From contig DEWA01000035.1 of NCBI GenBank assembly GCA_002363035.1, positions 1-21,454 of the forward strand: 21,454 nt of DNA, written 5' to 3'. Positions 7,382 through 15,243 of this stretch are shown here, one piece after another. The DNA comes from Verrucomicrobia bacterium UBA3222. Lineage in GTDB: Bacteria; Verrucomicrobiota; Verrucomicrobiia; Opitutales; UBA9783. The position numbers and the translations under genes are program-made. The stretch's first letter is position 1. Each line of letters begins with the position of its first letter. The notes beneath the pieces were generated by a model, which saw only the letters and a program-made list of their open reading frames with translations, made no database searches and had not been told where the DNA came from.

Positions 7382-8701
7382 TTATCGCTGAAAATCCGCC
7401 CTTGCCGCTTCCGTTAAATGCGCCAGAGTTTGTTCGCAAAGCTCCCGAGTATCCCCTTCAACCAGAAACCGCAATTTGTTTTCCGTTCCCGAGTAACGGA
7501 TGCGGATGCGATCGCAGGTTTTCTCCAGGCGTTCTTTCATCGCATTCAAATGCGACAGTTGATCCAAAGGGCGTTTGTCGGCAACCGTTAAGGAAGCGGT
7601 GCACTTCGGACACAGCGTAATTGCCTGTGAACGTTCATGTAACGGCTTTTGTTGCGCCAATTTCAATAGTTCCAACAGCACCCGCAACCCGTCGCCCGTC
7701 GGCGCTTCGTCTTTAAAAATCACATGTCCGCTGTTTTCGCCGCCGAGAATCGCACCTTCTTCTTCAAGTTTGTAGAAAACATTGCGATCGCCCACGTCGC
7801 AGGTCACAACGCGAATGCCGAACGGTTGCAACGACTTCGCCAATCCCGAATTACTTTCCTCCGTCACAACCAGGCAATTGTTTCTCAAGCGTCCGTGTTT
7901 GTGAAAATCTAATGCCAACAATCCCAACAGTTGATCGCCGTCCAAACGATACCCATGCTCATCAATGACTACAATACGGTCGCCGTCGCCGTCGTGTGCA
8001 AATCCCAACCAAGCACCGTTTTGTTTTACAACAGCTTCCAGCCGATCCGCATGCTCGCTTCCGCAGTCGCGATTGATATTTTCGCCGTTCGGTTGCGATC
8101 CGAATGTAATTAAATCCGCACCGAGATACCGCAACAGCGGCAGGGTCGTAAAAACCGTCGCACCGTTCGCCGTATCCAAAACGATCTTCCGACCTTTCAA
8201 GGCATCCTTCGGCAGTTTTTGCTTCCAAGTATTGAGATAATAATCGCTCCCGGAGACGGTTTGTATCGACGGATTTCCGAAATCTTCCGCCGATGTTTCC
8301 TCCGAACATAAAGCTTCAATTTCGGCTTCCTCTTCACGGCGCAACTTCGAACCGTTTGACTTAAATAATTTCAAGCCGTTATCGGTGTAAGGATTGTGTG
8401 ACGCCGTTATCGAAACGCCCAAGGATACTTGTTCGCGTTGTGTGTAAAAAGAAATCGCCGGGGTCGGCGTGACACCCAAAAAAATTATTTCCACTCCCGA
8501 ACCAAGCCCTTCGGCGAACCCCCGCGCCAAAGCACTACCGGATTGACGTGTATCCCAACCGACGGCAACCGTTAATGGCAAATTTTGCCGTTGCAACCAC
8601 AATCGGCAAGCACGACCGACAACCTTGAAACCTTCTTCGTTAATCGGAAACATTCCGACCTTACCGCGAATACCGTCCGTTCCGAAAGCAATCGGCTTCA
8701 T
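7382..8701 (-). CDS. glmM: Phosphoglucosamine mutase GlmM
   Basis: GlmM converts glucosamine-6-phosphate to glucosamine-1-phosphate on the way to UDP-GlcNAc for peptidoglycan and other glycans. The 439-residue protein starts FGTDGIRG (6-13), has the phosphoserine loop ITASHNPYTDNGLK with catalytic Ser at about 101, the metal site HDGDGDR (Asp 237, 239, 241), the sugar-binding GGENSGH (320-326) and the phosphate-binding RYSGTENKLR (402-411). Length is standard. Its ATG overlaps the accA stop as ATGA (8701-8698), so translation is probably coupled to accA. Coupling a cell-wall precursor gene to fatty-acid synthesis is plausible but unproven as a functional link. Confidence 0.96.
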   Translation of the reverse strand: MKPIAFGTDGIRGKVGMFPINEEGFKVVGRACRLWLQRQNLPLTVAVGWDTRQSGSALARGFAEGLGSGVEIIFLGVTPTPAISFYTQREQVSLGVSITASHNPYTDNGLKLFKSNGSKLRREEEAEIEALCSEETSAEDFGNPSIQTVSGSDYYLNTWKQKLPKDALKGRKIVLDTANGATVFTTLPLLRYLGADLITFGSQPNGENINRDCGSEHADRLEAVVKQNGAWLGFAHDGDGDRIVVIDEHGYRLDGDQLLGLLALDFHKHGRLRNNCLVVTEESNSGLAKSLQPFGIRVVTCDVGDRNVFYKLEEEGAILGGENSGHVIFKDEAPTGDGLRVLLELLKLAQQKPLHERSQAITLCPKCTASLTVADKRPLDQLSHLNAMKERLEKTCDRIRIRYSGTENKLRFLVEGDTRELCEQTLAHLTEAARADFQR

Positions 8702-9666
8702 ATTTCCTCAAACACGCCCATGCGCCTGAATTTTTCGTAACGCTGTTGCAGTAACGTTTCGATCGGCAACTGCATCAAAATCGGAATTTTCTCCTCCAAC
8801 AGGTTTTTGACGGTCTTAATGCACGCCTTCGGATCGGTGTGCGCACCGCCCAACGGCTCTTTGAGAACACCGTCAATCACGCCGAGTTGCTTCAAATCGG
8901 CGGCGGACATCTTCAAAACTCCCGCGGCATCGGGTGCCTTCGTCGCATCTTTCCACAAAATTGCCGCGCAACCTTCCGGGGAAATCACGGAATAATAAGC
9001 GTTTTCAAACACAAACACGCGATCGGCAACCCCAATCCCCAGCGCCCCGCCCGAACCGCCTTCGCCAATCACGACCGCAATCACAGGTGTTTTTAAAACG
9101 CTCATTTCGCGCAAATTCACCGCAATCGCTTCCGCAATATGACGTTCCTCGGAACCGATACCGGGATACGCACCAGGCGTATCGATAAAAGAAATCACGG
9201 GCAACGAAAACTGCTCCGCCAATTGCATTAAACGCAGAGCCTTGCGGTAACCCTCCGGGTTCGGACAGCCGAAATTGCGCCGCACATTTTCCTTCAAATC
9301 GCGCCCCTTTTGCTGTCCCAACACCATTACCGGCTGTTGTTGCAGGTACGCAATACCACCGATGAGCGCCTGATCATCACCGAACCGCCGATCGCCGTGC
9401 AGTTCCTGAAAATTCTCAAAAATCCCCTGAATATAATCCAAGGCATACGGTCGCCGAGGGTGCCGCGCCAGTTTGACCTTCTGCCACGGCGTCAAATGTG
9501 CATAAATTTCACGCTTCGTCTTTTTAATTTTGAGCTTGATGGCTTCCAGTTCCTCCGTCACGGGAACTTTATTCTCCTCCGAAAGCTTCTTTAAACGCTC
9601 CAGCTCTTCCTGAAGCGCCGCCAACGGCTTCTCAAAATCCAGAAGATACGTTACGGATCCCGACAT
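8698..9666 (-). CDS. accA: Acetyl-CoA carboxylase carboxyltransferase subunit alpha AccA
   Basis: AccA, with AccD, moves the carboxyl group from carboxybiotin to acetyl-CoA to make malonyl-CoA for fatty-acid synthesis. The 322-residue protein shows the N-terminal helical segment with FEKPLAALQEELERLKK, then AHLTPWQKVKLARHPRRP (56-73), LHGDRRFGDD (89-98), FIDTPGAYPG (160-169), the oxyanion/CoA site GEGGSGGALGIG (201-212) and SPEGCAAILWKD (229-240). It is the expected size for AccA and is not fused to AccD. It starts at ATG 9666 without an evident Shine-Dalgarno site, 189 bases downstream of the folate ligase gene, and overlaps glmM by four bases. Confidence 0.97.
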   Translation of the reverse strand: MSGSVTYLLDFEKPLAALQEELERLKKLSEENKVPVTEELEAIKLKIKKTKREIYAHLTPWQKVKLARHPRRPYALDYIQGIFENFQELHGDRRFGDDQALIGGIAYLQQQPVMVLGQQKGRDLKENVRRNFGCPNPEGYRKALRLMQLAEQFSLPVISFIDTPGAYPGIGSEERHIAEAIAVNLREMSVLKTPVIAVVIGEGGSGGALGIGVADRVFVFENAYYSVISPEGCAAILWKDATKAPDAAGVLKMSAADLKQLGVIDGVLKEPLGGAHTDPKACIKTVKNLLEEKIPILMQLPIETLLQQRYEKFRRMGVFEEI

Positions 9667-9759
9667 GATTTTACAGTGGAGGTGTTGAGAGGAAAATTCA
9701 ATCGTTTTTGAGGCTCAAAGAAGTCGACGGATTTTTTGCGCGATCGTTAACTAGGAAAT

Positions 9760-9782
9760 GTAACGAAGGCGATTTTCGTTAC
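9760..9782 (-). other. Inverted repeat between folC2-like gene and accA
   Basis: GTAACGAA (9760-9767) and TTCGTTAC (9775-9782) form a perfect 8-base-pair stem with a 7-base loop, in the 189-base gap between two minus-strand genes. On the minus strand it is followed by ATTTCC, not a T run, so it may be a weak terminator, attenuator or operator rather than a classic terminator. Confidence 0.4.
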
Positions 9783-9855
9783 GCTTGGACGAAGAAATTT
9801 AAGAGAAAATTAAATTCATAGCACCCTTATCTGAACGTTTGATCCCAATCCTCCT

Positions 9856-10584
9856 CTACCCTTCCCCGCCAATCAACGGCTTCAGCAGTGGTCGATACAA
9901 ATCCTCTTTCGGATCGATGCAAAGCTCCTCGGCATTATGATTTTTATCATCAAAAACCACGTGCGGTGCCTCGGTTATCAATGCCAATGGCGTGCATTCG
10001 GAACTTTCGCCCATCGAAAACACCGCACTGACCGCCAAAGCATCCGCGGCGTTGATTTTGGTCACCCGCAACGGCTGACCAAATAAGTCGGGCTTCCCGA
10101 TATAACTTGCCGTCGGTTCGAACCCCTGCCACGCCAGTGCGACGCCGGTCACACCCCAACGCAACGGCGTGGTTCGGCTGTCGGTCATCAGAACACCGAC
10201 GTCCTTTAAATCGTGTTTTTGACGTAAATGTTCCCAAATCTTCCGTACCGATTGAAACGGTTCTTTCGGATATAAAATGTACTGCCCGTTTCCGTTTGAT
10301 TCGTCGATACCCGCCGATGGTATCAAGAGGTGATTTTTGTACGTCAAAATAATGCGATCATCGGTCGCCTCCGGGTTCGGAATGATAACATCCGCCTCTT
10401 GTTTTACCAGTTCCTCCTTGGATACGGAAGATTTCGAAACTGTACGCCCTTCACAGATGCTCACGACTTTGGACGTAATCGCCACAATCGTTTTCTCTTT
10501 CAACAGCGGTAAAAATTTATCGATAAACGCACACAAATCCTGCGGTTGATCCAAACGTTCGGTTTTAACGGCTCGAATGTACAT
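9856..10584 (-). CDS. COG1478 (CofE-like) gamma-glutamyl ligase, probable FolC2 folylglutamate synthase
   Basis: The protein belongs to the F420-0:gamma-glutamyl ligase family (CofE, COG1478). From ATG 10584 it has 242 residues and begins MYIRAVKTERLDQ; the open frame extends further but only from a TTG ahead of the conserved start. Family motifs are AITSKVVSICEG (35-46), IPSAGIDESNG (88-98) and LMTDSRTTPLRWGVTG (132-147). No other F420 gene is present. In Chlamydia trachomatis a COG1478 protein encoded beside folate genes replaces FolC and adds glutamate to folate. Its position 105 bases downstream of a folK-folP fusion supports the same role here. The alternative, true F420 ligase activity, looks less likely from context. 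The family is certain; the folate role is inferred. Confidence 0.85.
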   Translation of the reverse strand: MYIRAVKTERLDQPQDLCAFIDKFLPLLKEKTIVAITSKVVSICEGRTVSKSSVSKEELVKQEADVIIPNPEATDDRIILTYKNHLLIPSAGIDESNGNGQYILYPKEPFQSVRKIWEHLRQKHDLKDVGVLMTDSRTTPLRWGVTGVALAWQGFEPTASYIGKPDLFGQPLRVTKINAADALAVSAVFSMGESSECTPLALITEAPHVVFDDKNHNAEELCIDPKEDLYRPLLKPLIGGEG

Positions 10585-10689
10585 AACAAAACGAATGCTA
10601 ACTATATGACAAAACGGCTCAATCAATTTTTAAAATCAAAAAAACAATCCACTCCCGATTTTTCGACAACATCGGACGTTCAACGTACA

Positions 10690-11997
10690 TCACTCCCAAT
10701 CTTCATAACAACTTTCCACCCACTGTTGCGCCGCAAAGGCACGTTGATGTTTGGCGACGTTATGAACGCGGAAGTAATCGACTTTGTTTTTTAGAAGCAA
10801 CGAAATCGCAACGGTTTCCAAATCTCTCTCCTGCGGTTCATACGTACCCAAGGCGTTGTAACAGGATTTTCGCGAGTGCCCGAGAAGTACCTCACAACCC
10901 CACTGTTTCATCCGAGTAATCGTCTTAAACAACAACCCCGCTTGATACGGCGTGTTTCCGAAACCGATACCCGGATCCAGAATAATGTCCTTCAATGTGA
11001 AACCGAAGCGTGTAAGACGTTCGACCTGTTGTTGACACCAAAGATACATTGTTTGTTCCAACGGCGGATCGATGACTTCATCCTTTCGCGGCGGAACGGA
11101 CAGGCTGTGCATCGTGCAAATTTTGCAACCTTTTTCGGCGATAAAATGAAGTGTTTTTTCCGATAACCGCCCCGAAACGTCGTTGACCCAAGCAATTCTG
11201 TACCGCGACAACAGCTTTTCGATGACTTCTTCGCGGTACGTATCAATGGAGACCGGGATTTGCGTCAAATCCAACCGATCCAACACCGGTTGCAACCGCT
11301 CCCATTCATCCTCCGCCGTTCTTAACTGCGCCGAATGCGGTCGCGTTGATTGCGCGCCGATGTCCAAAATGCTTGCACCGTCCGAAAGCAGTTGCCGGCA
11401 ATGCGTAATCGCGGCATCGGGAGCAAGGTATTTGCCGCCGTCGGAAAACGAATCGGGCGTTACGTTCACAATTCCCATGAAACGCGGATACAGCACCATC
11501 GTTCGCGTCCACGGTTTTTCTTTCTTTAAAGCTTCATGCGCCAATGCACCAAACGTTTCGTCGGTTGCAGGAAATTTCAACTCGGGATTCAGCATCGCGA
11601 GTAAATGCAGAAAAAAACCGCGATTTTTGAGCTCCGCATGCGGAATGGTTAAGCACTCGCTTTGCAGGCAAATGTCATCATATAGTAATAAATCTAAATC
11701 AATCTCTCGCGGGCTCCAGCGCGGCGCGTTCAAATCGCGACCGCATTTTTCCTCAACCGACTTTAATGCTGACAGTAAAGACTCGGGTTGCAGGGAAGTT
11801 TTCGCGCGCACCACCATATTCAGGTAGGGCTTATCCCATTCCTGCGGGGCATTCGGAAGCAACAGCGCGGGTGTTTCCAAAATTACGGAAGCCTCGATTT
11901 GCGTCAGCGCGCGCCCGTCCAGAGCCTCAAACGCCCGTTGCAGATACCCCAATCGATGCCCGAGATTGGAACCGAAGGAAATATAAACCGTATGCAT
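10690..11997 (-). CDS. folKP: FolK-FolP fusion: HPPK / dihydropteroate synthase
   Basis: This bifunctional 435-residue enzyme makes two consecutive steps of folate synthesis: pyrophosphorylation of 6-hydroxymethyl-dihydropterin and its condensation with p-aminobenzoate. Residues 1-160 are HPPK (VYISFGSNLGHR at 4-15, PRWSPREIDLDLLL at 92-105). Residues 170-435 are DHPS (MGIVNVTPDSFSDGG at 174-188, DIGAQSTRP at 212-220, DPGIGFGN at 341-348, LLGHSRKS at 371-378, RVHNVAKH at 410-417). The usual DHPS RVHDV ends in Asn here instead of Asp. The same fusion occurs in Chlamydia. The gene starts 18 bases after the CoA-transferase stop and precedes the folate ligase candidate. No folB, folE or folA is in the window. 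Confidence 0.95.
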   Translation of the reverse strand: MHTVYISFGSNLGHRLGYLQRAFEALDGRALTQIEASVILETPALLLPNAPQEWDKPYLNMVVRAKTSLQPESLLSALKSVEEKCGRDLNAPRWSPREIDLDLLLYDDICLQSECLTIPHAELKNRGFFLHLLAMLNPELKFPATDETFGALAHEALKKEKPWTRTMVLYPRFMGIVNVTPDSFSDGGKYLAPDAAITHCRQLLSDGASILDIGAQSTRPHSAQLRTAEDEWERLQPVLDRLDLTQIPVSIDTYREEVIEKLLSRYRIAWVNDVSGRLSEKTLHFIAEKGCKICTMHSLSVPPRKDEVIDPPLEQTMYLWCQQQVERLTRFGFTLKDIILDPGIGFGNTPYQAGLLFKTITRMKQWGCEVLLGHSRKSCYNALGTYEPQERDLETVAISLLLKNKVDYFRVHNVAKHQRAFAAQQWVESCYEDWE

Positions 11998-12015
11998 GAA
12001 ATTTTTTTATCTCTC

Positions 12016-13491
12016 TTACAACCGCGCGTTTCGCATATCGCCCGTTTTTTCGTACGCGTCATAAAATGCAAACGCCGCCGTCAAATCATGCCGAATGTGA
12101 CCGCTTTTCGCACGTCGTAAATAAGCATAAAGCAACGGTTTATAATCGGGATGTGCGCAATTTTCAATCACGCACAATGCGCGTTGCTCGGGAGATTTTC
12201 CGCGCAAATCCGCCAATCCCTGCTCGGTCACGATCACATCGACATCGTGTTCCGTCAGGTCAATGTGTGAACAAAACGGCACGATCGACGAAATTTTCCC
12301 GTCCTTTGCCGTTGAAGGAAGCATGAAAATCGACAGTCCCGCATTGCGCGCAAAATCTCCGGCGCCGCCGATACCGTTCATTACCGATGTCCCCATCACG
12401 TGCGTACTGTTCACATTCCCGAAAATATCCGTTTCCAATGCGGCGTTCAGTGCTACAAGGTTCAGTCGTTGAATCACCTCGGGGTGATTGGTCATTTCCG
12501 ACGGGCGCAACAAAAGACGTTCTTTGTAAAAATCCTCACGCTCGTAAATTTTCTGCAACCACGGATCGGTCACCGTCAGACTGCTCCCGACGGCAAATTC
12601 GATGCGCCCCTGTGTTAATAATTCCAAAATACCGTCCTGCAATACTTCGCCGTGAACCGAAAACTTCGGCATCTCTTCACAGGTACCGATGTGCTTTAAA
12701 ACCGCGTTCGTGATATTCCCCGTTCCCAACTCTATCGCCAAAGGCGTTACGGGAAGCACACCGCGCCGAATTTCTCTCAAAAGAAAATCGACCACATGCC
12801 CTGCGATGGCTTCGTGTACCGACGTACAGGGTTTGAACGCTTCAATGCCGTCCGGGAGATGCGTTTCGACCACACCGAGAATTTTTTTCGGATCCACACG
12901 CAAAGTTTTCGTACCAATGCGATCCGACAGTGATCTTAACGGAATGGGCACATGGTTCAGTTCAACATCGTACAGATCATGAAAGCCGGCAATTTTTTCG
13001 TGGTACGTATTGCGTTCCAACAGAATATATTTGGCATTCCGACAAAACACGGGCGCGGAACCGACCGCGGTTGTCAGCGTCAATTCGCCATCATCCGTGC
13101 AGTGTGAAACTTCGATAACGGCAACATCGATGTCGCCGAAAAAGCCCTGCCGCAACAGGTGCGCATAGCGAGATAAATGACCATCGACATAATCAACGTC
13201 ACCGTCGTTGATAAATTTTCGCAAATCCCTATCCGCCTGATACGGCGCGCGAAACGCAATTGCCCGCGCCCGACCGAGCTCACCGTCAACCGCATCATTG
13301 GTTGAAGCACCCGTTAAGAGCTTTATTCGAAACGGCTTTCTGTCGGCGTGAAAACGTTCCGCGCGCTTTGCCAATGCCAAAGGGATGACTTTTGGACAAC
13401 CCGCCGCCGTAAATCCGCCGCATACCAAAAGCGCATCGTTCGAAATGTACTCCGCGGCTTCTTCCGCCGTCAGTTTCGGAAAGGCACTCAT
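12016..13491 (-). CDS. Acetyl-CoA hydrolase/transferase family, probable succinyl-CoA:acetate CoA-transferase
   Basis: A class I CoA-transferase of 491 residues, matching the acetyl-CoA hydrolase/succinyl-CoA:acetate CoA-transferase group (AarC/Cat1 type). Motifs visible are VCGGFTAAGCPK (23-34), the catalytic-glutamate loop VHGEVLQDGILELL with Glu at about 282, GNVNSTHVMGT (358-368), NGIGGAGDFARN (372-383) and the C-terminal VTEQGLADLRGKSPEQR (421-437). It probably exchanges CoA between succinyl-CoA or acetyl-CoA and acetate, linking the TCA cycle to acetate metabolism. It is first in the minus-strand series that continues with folKP 18 bases later; there is no obvious functional link. The start ATG 13491 has no clear Shine-Dalgarno site and is divergent from the type III substrate candidate. 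Substrate specificity is inferred. Confidence 0.9.
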   Translation of the reverse strand: MSAFPKLTAEEAAEYISNDALLVCGGFTAAGCPKVIPLALAKRAERFHADRKPFRIKLLTGASTNDAVDGELGRARAIAFRAPYQADRDLRKFINDGDVDYVDGHLSRYAHLLRQGFFGDIDVAVIEVSHCTDDGELTLTTAVGSAPVFCRNAKYILLERNTYHEKIAGFHDLYDVELNHVPIPLRSLSDRIGTKTLRVDPKKILGVVETHLPDGIEAFKPCTSVHEAIAGHVVDFLLREIRRGVLPVTPLAIELGTGNITNAVLKHIGTCEEMPKFSVHGEVLQDGILELLTQGRIEFAVGSSLTVTDPWLQKIYEREDFYKERLLLRPSEMTNHPEVIQRLNLVALNAALETDIFGNVNSTHVMGTSVMNGIGGAGDFARNAGLSIFMLPSTAKDGKISSIVPFCSHIDLTEHDVDVIVTEQGLADLRGKSPEQRALCVIENCAHPDYKPLLYAYLRRAKSGHIRHDLTAAFAFYDAYEKTGDMRNARL

Positions 13492-13551
13492 TATTGAAAT
13501 TCTGAAGGGAAAGCGTATTTTTTCAATTTAAATATCAAACACCGCACAAAG

Positions 13552-13568
13552 TTGGCACGATTTAAGCT
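13552..13568 (+). promoter_or_regulatory. Sigma-54-like promoter before type III substrate gene
   Basis: TTGGCACG (13552-13559), four bases, then AAGCT (13564-13568). The -24 element matches the consensus YTGGCACG completely. The -12 GC is present at the required spacing and is followed by T; the two bases before it are AA instead of TT. The predicted start near 13579 leaves about 6 bases before ATG 13585. Confidence 0.45.
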
Positions 13569-13584
13569 GTGTAAAAAAGTACCC

Positions 13585-14682
13585 ATGAGCGTTTCGAACA
13601 TCAACAGCAATGACGTACCGAGCGTTAATCAGGCAGACGGAGCCAAGAATGAAGATCAGCTCAAGCAATATCAGGATCAGTATCAGCAATTACTTTCACA
13701 ATACGGAGACGCTTCCGCCGCCTGGAGCAATACCGCGTCCGACATAAAAACAGACGCCGGCACATCGATTTGTACCGCTATCGGCAATCAACTGAACGAA
13801 ACGAAGAAAAAGCTGGACGCTTTTCAAGCTGCCGTCAACGCATCGGAATCATCGGAAGAGACCTTGAAAACAATGGCCGAAGCATGTAAAGCATCCGTAA
13901 GCAATGTAACCGCTTATATTGCGATGGTACCGATGACGGTGGCCGACGCCGCGGATATCTCGGCATTAAGAAAAATTTGGGAAGGGCTGTCGGACGCCGA
14001 CAAAACACTGCTCGGATCGGGATTTACACAGGCGACTGAGGCACAATTTTCCGCTTTCAATGCAAAAATCGTCGCTTCGCAAAAAGCGATTGCAGACGGC
14101 GCGGACGCATCGGTCATTGAAAAACTGCAAAGCGAAATTACCGAACTCAAAACACAACTGAGTGCGCTTATTAACGGCACAACGGACGGTTCGATCATGT
14201 CGATAACGGATCGCATCGCCTGCTTGAAATTGCTGGAAGAAGCAAAAGGACACAAACACCTCGGGGATGAAGTGTACGCAACGTTTAAGCAACAATTGTT
14301 ATCAACGGACGCTTCGAAGCAAATTTCCGCGGAGGATTTTCAGGCACAACTGAACGAAATTATCATCCCATCCATTCAAAAGGCGGCCCAAAAAGATGTT
14401 GAAGAAACGAAGTCGGCTTCACAACGCGCAGCCGCCATGAACAAACTTCTCAAAAACAACGTCGCGCTGAAAGTCATGCTGGAGAAAAACAATTTTCTTG
14501 AATTTGAACTCGATACGAAAACGGAACAGGCATTTCAGGAAAAAGCCGAATTTAATCCGCAGGTAAAACAACTGCGCGACGAAGGACGCTGGCAAACGCC
14601 GGAAATGACGCGTCAACGGGAAGTTACGCAAATGCAAAACGAAGACGAACGTCGTCGTGAAAAAATTGCACAAATGAGGTAA
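13585..14682 (+). CDS. Candidate type III secretion substrate (effector or translocator), unknown function
   Basis: I do not recognise a domain in this 365-residue protein. Its N-terminus MSVSNINSNDVPSVNQ is rich in Ser, Asn, Val and Gln with few hydrophobic residues, typical of type III secretion signals, and no Sec signal peptide is present. The rest is hydrophilic and mainly helical with coiled-coil-like stretches (EDQLKQYQDQYQQLL near 25-40, VIEKLQSEITELKTQL near 175-190) and a charged C-terminus (NEDERRREKIAQMR). There is no convincing transmembrane segment, which argues against a pore-forming translocator. A CesT-type chaperone gene starts 4 bases downstream, the usual cargo-chaperone arrangement. 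The open frame could begin at TTG 13552, but that codon lies inside the sigma-54-like box and the N-terminal signal fits ATG 13585. Confidence 0.7.
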   Translation: MSVSNINSNDVPSVNQADGAKNEDQLKQYQDQYQQLLSQYGDASAAWSNTASDIKTDAGTSICTAIGNQLNETKKKLDAFQAAVNASESSEETLKTMAEACKASVSNVTAYIAMVPMTVADAADISALRKIWEGLSDADKTLLGSGFTQATEAQFSAFNAKIVASQKAIADGADASVIEKLQSEITELKTQLSALINGTTDGSIMSITDRIACLKLLEEAKGHKHLGDEVYATFKQQLLSTDASKQISAEDFQAQLNEIIIPSIQKAAQKDVEETKSASQRAAAMNKLLKNNVALKVMLEKNNFLEFELDTKTEQAFQEKAEFNPQVKQLRDEGRWQTPEMTRQREVTQMQNEDERRREKIAQMR

Positions 14683-14686
14683 ATTT

Positions 14687-15160
14687 ATGATTGACTTCTC
14701 AAGCTACATTACGAATTACGGGCGCGAGGTCGGACTGCCGAACCTGAAACTCAACGAAAACGGCGTCTGTTCACTCAATTTCGACGGCAAAATCAACGTC
14801 GACATTGTGTATAACAAGGACAACGACCAGTGCTTTTTTGCCTCACCGATTGGTACCGTTCCCGCCGACGGTCGCGAAGAATTTTACAGACAGTTGTTGG
14901 TTTCCAACGCGTTCGGCATCGAAAACGGCGGCGCCGTGCTCGGTATCGAAGAGGAGGAGGAGCGCGTGGTGCTCAGCTACACCTTTATCGCCAGCACGTT
15001 TTCGTTCGAACTGTTCAAAACCGTCCTCGGAAATTTTGTCACGATGGTGGAAAATTGGATGGGCAAGTATGAAAACCTTTGTCGCGCTTCCGCATCATCG
15101 GGAGGGAGTGAAGAGGGGACAGCTCCTATGCCGAATGCATTTGCTTACACGAGGATTTGA
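14687..15160 (+). CDS. CesT-family type III secretion chaperone
   Basis: A 157-residue acidic protein with the class I chaperone layout: N-terminal helix (MIDFSSYITNYGREVG), strands CSLNFDGKINVDIVYN, a central helix EEFYRQLLVSNAFG, a strand ERVVLSYTF and a C-terminal helix FELFKTVLGNFVTMVENW. It then carries about 30 low-complexity residues (SASSGGSEEG, PMPNAFAYTRI) that the paralogue at 1325-1771 lacks. It probably dimerises and binds the N-terminal part of the protein encoded just upstream. GAGG at 14676-14679, overlapping the stop of that gene, sits 7 bases before ATG 14687, so the two are translated together. The GAG-rich run near 14951-14961 encodes EEEEE. Assignment rests on pattern and on similarity to the other chaperone. 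Confidence 0.8.
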   Translation: MIDFSSYITNYGREVGLPNLKLNENGVCSLNFDGKINVDIVYNKDNDQCFFASPIGTVPADGREEFYRQLLVSNAFGIENGGAVLGIEEEEERVVLSYTFIASTFSFELFKTVLGNFVTMVENWMGKYENLCRASASSGGSEEGTAPMPNAFAYTRI

Positions 15161-15192
15161 GGGGGGAAAAAACGGAAAAACTAAGCATAATA

Positions 15193-15222
15193 GGATACCA
15201 AACGGTAACCGCACCTTTATTT
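15193..15222 (+). terminator. Weak hairpin between convergent genes
   Basis: GGATACC (15193-15199) and GGTAACC (15204-15210) pair with one mismatch around loop AAAC, followed by GCACCTTTATTTAT. It lies between the chaperone stop and the convergent barrel gene stop and may end the chaperone transcript. Confidence 0.3.
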
Positions 15223-15243
15223 ATAAGTCGCAACGGAATGGCT

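Noticed and set aside
11183..11827. Plus-strand open frame of 214 codons
   Set aside because: It lies wholly antisense to folKP, whose motifs are intact, and shows no family signature.
13914..14295. Antisense frames within the type III substrate gene
   Set aside because: Shadows of a gene supported by its downstream chaperone and start context.
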